A stretch of DNA of 27,639 nt from VBAS01 sp044867875 (GTDB lineage Bacteria; Bacteroidota; Bacteroidia; Chitinophagales; Chitinophagaceae). This document shows positions 24,240 to 27,639 of the stretch, piece after piece. The stretch is from contig JBIOVR010000056.1 of NCBI GenBank assembly GCA_044867875.1, positions 1 through 27,639 on the forward strand, in the 5' to 3' direction. The notes beneath the pieces were generated by a model, which saw only the letters and a list, made by a program, of their open reading frames with translations, did no database searches and was not told the DNA's origin. The position numbers and the translations under genes were made by a program. Each line of letters opens with the position of its first letter. The stretch's first letter is position 1.

Positions 24240-24247
24240 CAAAACTA
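24240..24247 (-). promoter_or_regulatory. Bacteroidota -7 element for rlmD, leaderless arrangement
   Basis: On the minus strand the sequence is TAGTTTTG, a perfect TAnnTTTG, ending only four bases before the GTG start. Transcription would begin at or within a base or two of the start codon. Confidence 0.5.
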
Positions 24248-24323
24248 AGCGTTTCAAGTTCTTAGGCATACAACGATTAACAGGCTATTTGCATCTTTTT
24301 CCCCTATGGTTGCGGTTTTTGAA

Positions 24324-24331
24324 TAACTTTA
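24324..24331 (+). promoter_or_regulatory. Possible -7 element for TlpA-like gene
   Basis: TAACTTTA matches TAnnTTTG except for the last base and lies 21 bases before the ATG at 24353, a spacing like that of obg. Confidence 0.35.
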
Positions 24332-24352
24332 CCATTTTATTATCAATACTCG

Positions 24353-25792
24353 ATGAAGCGTATATTTTCACTGCTATTTTGCCTCGGCACCACCTATTTT
24401 CTTTTTGCACAAACAAATGAGTTTGAGCTTAAAGTCACTTTCAAGCCTTACAAACATCAATTCATTTATCTCGGCTATCATTATGGCAAGCAAAAACCCA
24501 TCATTGATTCGGTATTGCTGGATGATAACAGCACCGGCACTTTTAAAAGAGCAAAAAAATTAGAAAAGGGTATTTATCTTATCGGGTTTCCAAACAAGGC
24601 TGGATATTTTGAAGTATTGCTCGACAAAGAACAAAAATTTGCTGTTATTGCTGATTCCGCCAATCTTCTTCCTTCCATGAAATTTGTAGGTTCGCCGGAT
24701 AATACATTGTTTTTACAATACCAGAATTACGCTTCCGCTAAAGGTCGTGAAATTGAAGATGGAAAAAAACAATTGGCTGCTTCAAAAACAAAAGCCGATT
24801 CAACAAAATGGACAGACGCTATTATTAAAAGTGATAAAGACATTCAACAATACCGGCAGGACCTGATCAAAAAAAATCCAGATGCTACTATCAGCGCTTT
24901 ATTAAAGGCGATGAAAAATCCCGAAGTGCCGCCTGCTGCGCAACACCCCGGTGGAAAATATGACTCCACATTTGCTTATCGTTATTACAAAGATCATTAC
25001 TGGGATGATACATGGTTCTTTGATGAACGCCTTGCCCGTACTTCTTACTTTGAAGAAAAATTAGATGAATATTTCGCAACAATGATCTATCCCCATCCTG
25101 ACTCTGTAATTAAAGAAATAGACTGGATGCTTGCTTATGCCACTGCGAACGATGAGATGCAACGATTCCTGCTGGTAAAATTTATTAATCGCTACCTGAA
25201 CCCGCAGTACATGTGGGAAGACAAAGTTTACGTTCATCTTTTTGAAAAATATTTTTCTCAAACAGAATATCCCTGGTTGAATGAGAAAGGAAAGAAAACT
25301 ATTTTTGATCGCTATTATAGCATGGCTGCAAATATTTTTGGTTCTACTGCAGCCGATATTCAATTACCTGACAGCACCGGTAAAACAAAAAGCTTATTCA
25401 GTATAACCAATCCATACACGATCGTTGTTTTTTGGGACCCCACCTGCGGACACTGTAAAGAAATATTACCAAGAATAGATTCTATTTACCGGGCCAAGTG
25501 GAGTTCAATGAATGTTAAGATCTATGCAGTGGCAAAAGAAACCGATGGCACCATGAAAGATTGGCTGAGCTTTATTGGTCAACACCAACTGAAGGGTTGG
25601 GAGCATGTTTATAATTCGAAGGATGCGAATGAAGCAAGAGTAAAAAATAATATCCCGAGCTACTACCAACTGTATGACGTACAAACCGTGCCTACATTAT
25701 ATTTGCTTGACAAAGACAAATCGATCATAGCCAAAAAAATACCTTTCGACCAGATCGATAAAGTACTTGACTATAAGATAAAAGGCCAATAA
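24353..25792 (+). CDS. TlpA/ResA-like thioredoxin-fold protein with DUF4369/DUF5106-type N-terminus
   Basis: 479 residues. A signal peptide (LLFCLGTTYFLFAQ) precedes a DUF4369-like beta domain (VTFKPYKHQFIYLGYHYGK, PIIDSVLLDDN), then a helical middle part with DUF5106 features (DTWFFDERLARTSYFEEKLDEYF) and a C-terminal TlpA-like thioredoxin domain with the redox pair Cys365-Cys368 in WDPTCGHCKE and a cis-Pro in QTVPTLYL. Such proteins are periplasmic thiol-disulphide oxidoreductases anchored or free in the envelope. It is followed 11 bases later by a parvulin isomerase, so the pair probably serves periplasmic protein folding together. Confidence 0.9.
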   Translation: MKRIFSLLFCLGTTYFLFAQTNEFELKVTFKPYKHQFIYLGYHYGKQKPIIDSVLLDDNSTGTFKRAKKLEKGIYLIGFPNKAGYFEVLLDKEQKFAVIADSANLLPSMKFVGSPDNTLFLQYQNYASAKGREIEDGKKQLAASKTKADSTKWTDAIIKSDKDIQQYRQDLIKKNPDATISALLKAMKNPEVPPAAQHPGGKYDSTFAYRYYKDHYWDDTWFFDERLARTSYFEEKLDEYFATMIYPHPDSVIKEIDWMLAYATANDEMQRFLLVKFINRYLNPQYMWEDKVYVHLFEKYFSQTEYPWLNEKGKKTIFDRYYSMAANIFGSTAADIQLPDSTGKTKSLFSITNPYTIVVFWDPTCGHCKEILPRIDSIYRAKWSSMNVKIYAVAKETDGTMKDWLSFIGQHQLKGWEHVYNSKDANEARVKNNIPSYYQLYDVQTVPTLYLLDKDKSIIAKKIPFDQIDKVLDYKIKGQ

Positions 25793-25803
25793 AACCACTA
25801 TTT

Positions 25804-27390
25804 ATGAAACTACCATCATTACTCATCACACTTCTTATTGCAACTTCGTTATCAGCTCAAACTCTTTTTACCTATGCAGATAAAAGCGTTTCGGCAAACG
25901 AGTACAAAAAAGCATTTAACAAGGTTTATCCTACGCCAGTCGTTGATAAGGCAAAAAAGATGCGTGGCTATCTTGATCTTTATATAAACTCCAAATTGAA
26001 GATCCACGAGGCAACGCTAAGAGGGTATGATGCAATGCCCGGATTTGTAGAAGAATATACTGCATTGCGCAACCAGGTGATCGAAAACTACATGAATGAT
26101 ACCGAAAGTATGAATGCATTGGTAAACGAAGCCTTTGCAAGGAGTCAGAAAGATATCAAGGTGCAGCACATATTTATTCCTTTAGGTGCCAATAATTCTG
26201 ATTCATCTGTTGTAAAATTAAAAATACAGGAAGCTTACATGGAGCTACAGTCAGGAAAAAGTTTTGATAATGTTGCGCTGAAATATTCTGCTGATCCTTC
26301 CGTTGCACAAAATAAGGGCAACCTCAGTTATATTACTGTGTTTTCATTGCCATACCAATTTGAAAATATTATTTACAAACTTTCTCCTGGAAAATTTTCA
26401 ACGCCTTTCAGATCAAATTCCGGTTACCATATTTTTAAAAATCTCGGTCAAAGAAAAGCAGTTGGCCGAATTAAGGTTTCACAAATTCTTATCGCTGTTC
26501 CTCCTGGCAGCGATTCAGCTGCAAAAAAGCAGCTCGCTTTATTGGCAGATTCCATTTATACCCGTTTGCAAAAGGGTGATGATTTTGGAAAACTTGCTAC
26601 AGCATTCAGTAATGATGTGGTTTCTTCTGCTTCCAATGGATCAATGCCTGAATTTGGTTTAGGGACTTTTGATCCTGCTTTTGAGACCGTCGCTTTTTCT
26701 TTATTAAAAAATGAAGCGATCAGCAAACCATTTCTTACAAATCATGGTTATCACATTATAAAAAGAACATCTTTAACACCACCAACGACCGTAAAAAATA
26801 AAAAGAACCTGGATATGATCCGTAGCCTCGTAGAAAAAGATAGCAGGGTAAATGTGGCAAAGGAAAAACAATACAATAAAATACTTGCGCAAACAGGTTT
26901 TAAACAATTCAATGTTAACCAGTCAATGCTTCAGATGTATGTTGACAGCGTAATGGCATCAAAGCCTCCATCTCCCGGCAATCCAGTAAATAAATCAACA
27001 GCTTTGTTTAGCGTGGGAGTGTCAACCATAATCGTCAATGATCTTATTACTTATTCTGCCACTAACCGATTTAAAACAGATGGTAGCGGAGCAAAACCCT
27101 TCAACGAATTAAATGAAGAATTTAAAAGAAATTCTGTGATGGAATATTACCGTAATAATCTTGAAAATTACAACGAAGAATTCAAAATGCAAATGAAAGA
27201 GCTGAAAGAAGGCAATCTCTTTTTTGATATTATGATGAAGGAAGTTTGGTCGAAAGCACAAAGTGATACTGCAGGACAAAGAGCTTTTTATGAGCAGAAT
27301 AAAGCAAGTATAAATGGAACTACAGTGCTGATGCCGTTATTTTCTATTGCGGAGATACTACAACAGCAAAATCATTCAGAAATTCATTAG
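25804..27390 (+). CDS. Periplasmic parvulin-type peptidyl-prolyl isomerase, frameshifted near C-terminus
   Basis: 528 codons as read. A signal peptide (LPSLLITLLIATSLSAQ) precedes a SurA-like helical region (ANEYKKAFNKVYP, LDLYINSKLKIHEA) and two parvulin domains: the first from KVQHIFIPLG to SGYHIFKNLG, the second from KVSQILIAVPPG to HGYHIIKRTS. This is the SurA/PrsA-like Bacteroidota chaperone-isomerase that assists outer-membrane protein biogenesis. The last about 28 residues (from around ASING to the stop) are out of frame: the family-like sequence continues in the minus-one frame from 27306, so one base is missing between about 27304 and 27312. It is 11 bases downstream of the thioredoxin-fold gene. 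Confidence 0.88.
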   Translation: MKLPSLLITLLIATSLSAQTLFTYADKSVSANEYKKAFNKVYPTPVVDKAKKMRGYLDLYINSKLKIHEATLRGYDAMPGFVEEYTALRNQVIENYMNDTESMNALVNEAFARSQKDIKVQHIFIPLGANNSDSSVVKLKIQEAYMELQSGKSFDNVALKYSADPSVAQNKGNLSYITVFSLPYQFENIIYKLSPGKFSTPFRSNSGYHIFKNLGQRKAVGRIKVSQILIAVPPGSDSAAKKQLALLADSIYTRLQKGDDFGKLATAFSNDVVSSASNGSMPEFGLGTFDPAFETVAFSLLKNEAISKPFLTNHGYHIIKRTSLTPPTTVKNKKNLDMIRSLVEKDSRVNVAKEKQYNKILAQTGFKQFNVNQSMLQMYVDSVMASKPPSPGNPVNKSTALFSVGVSTIIVNDLITYSATNRFKTDGSGAKPFNELNEEFKRNSVMEYYRNNLENYNEEFKMQMKELKEGNLFFDIMMKEVWSKAQSDTAGQRAFYEQNKASINGTTVLMPLFSIAEILQQQNHSEIH

Positions 27391-27639
27391 TAAAGGATAA
27401 AACAAAATGGAGATCCTCGCTTGAAAATTTCAGTGATAAGATAACTTTAGACTCATCACGATTTGAAATAACAAAAATACCCGGCGCACAAAAAACAACT
27501 GCAAAAGCCGGGACGATCACAAATATTGTAAAGAATAAAGATGATAACAGCGCTTCTTTTGCATTAATATTTAAAATTTATTCAACGCCAGCTCAAAAGA
27601 CATTTGCGGATGCCCGTGGCGATGTTGTTTCCGACTTCC
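27306..27639 (+). pseudogene. Continuation of the parvulin isomerase in the shifted frame, cut by window end
   Basis: From 27306 a different frame stays open for 111 codons to the window edge, reading KYKWNYSADAVIFYCGD, later WRSSLENFSDK, then IPGAQKTTAKAG and SFALIFKIYSTPAQKTF. This matches what follows the second parvulin domain in this family (a third, degenerate domain and a DAR.DVVSDF helix). A single added base near 27309 would fuse it to the preceding frame as N-K-A-S-Y-K-W. The true stop lies beyond the window. Confidence 0.75.

Noticed and set aside
1..27639. tRNA, rRNA, CRISPR arrays, riboswitches, integrases and transposases
   Set aside because: I scanned for T-loop motifs, regularly spaced repeats and hallmark recombinase motifs on both strands and saw none that I could support.

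Overview
The window looks like a chromosomal segment from a Bacteroidota genome, most likely family Chitinophagaceae. Evidence: a type IX secretion C-terminal sorting domain, an S46 dipeptidyl-peptidase, Bacteroidota -7 promoter elements (TAnnTTTG) in front of several genes, AT-rich intergenic DNA without Shine-Dalgarno sequences, and many proteins with Bacteroidota-style signal peptides ending in AQ. No rRNA, tRNA, CRISPR array, integrase or transposase was seen. Most of the window is ordinary housekeeping and cell-envelope gene content; the unusual signals are small repeats and two single-base frame breaks.

Layout. 1-4105 (+): the end of a SUMF1-fold protein, a Tat-exported Gfo/Idh/MocA oxidoreductase, then paaG, paaI and paaY homologues, with a four-helix-bundle (23S rRNA IVS-protein family) gene wedged between paaI and paaY and flanked by complementary degenerate repeats. 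4188-5483: a T9SS cargo protein closed by two consecutive hairpins. 5617-8407: a MutS-family ATPase lacking the mismatch-recognition domain, overlapped by a small DUF7793/STAS-like gene, then Obg. 8487-8807 (-): a YbjQ family protein. 8909-17262 (+): S46 peptidase, beta-barrel protein, dipeptide-epimerase-like enzyme, nucleoside hydrolase, type B carboxylesterase and Omp85-like barrel, mostly exported. 17263-24235 (-): AlkA-like glycosylase, CysS, EEP-family membrane protein, two tandem rhomboids and RlmD. 24353-27639 (+): a TlpA-like thioredoxin protein followed by a two-domain parvulin isomerase broken by a frameshift and cut by the window edge.

How the genes work together. paaG, paaI and paaY belong to phenylacetyl-CoA catabolism or its detoxification, but the core epoxidase genes are not in view. 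The S46 peptidase and the dipeptide epimerase-like enzyme both fit dipeptide use. The TlpA-like protein and the parvulin form a periplasmic folding/redox pair.

Points worth a second look: the IVS-like element inside the paa genes; a 138-bp inverted-repeat element filling the cysS-alkA gap; a heptamer tandem array inside the cysS coding sequence with a related array beside a rhomboid gene; a 23-bp repeat present at two distant intergenic sites; two apparent one-base deletions (nucleoside hydrolase signal peptide and parvulin C-terminus); and a promoter placed so that rlmD mRNA would be leaderless.
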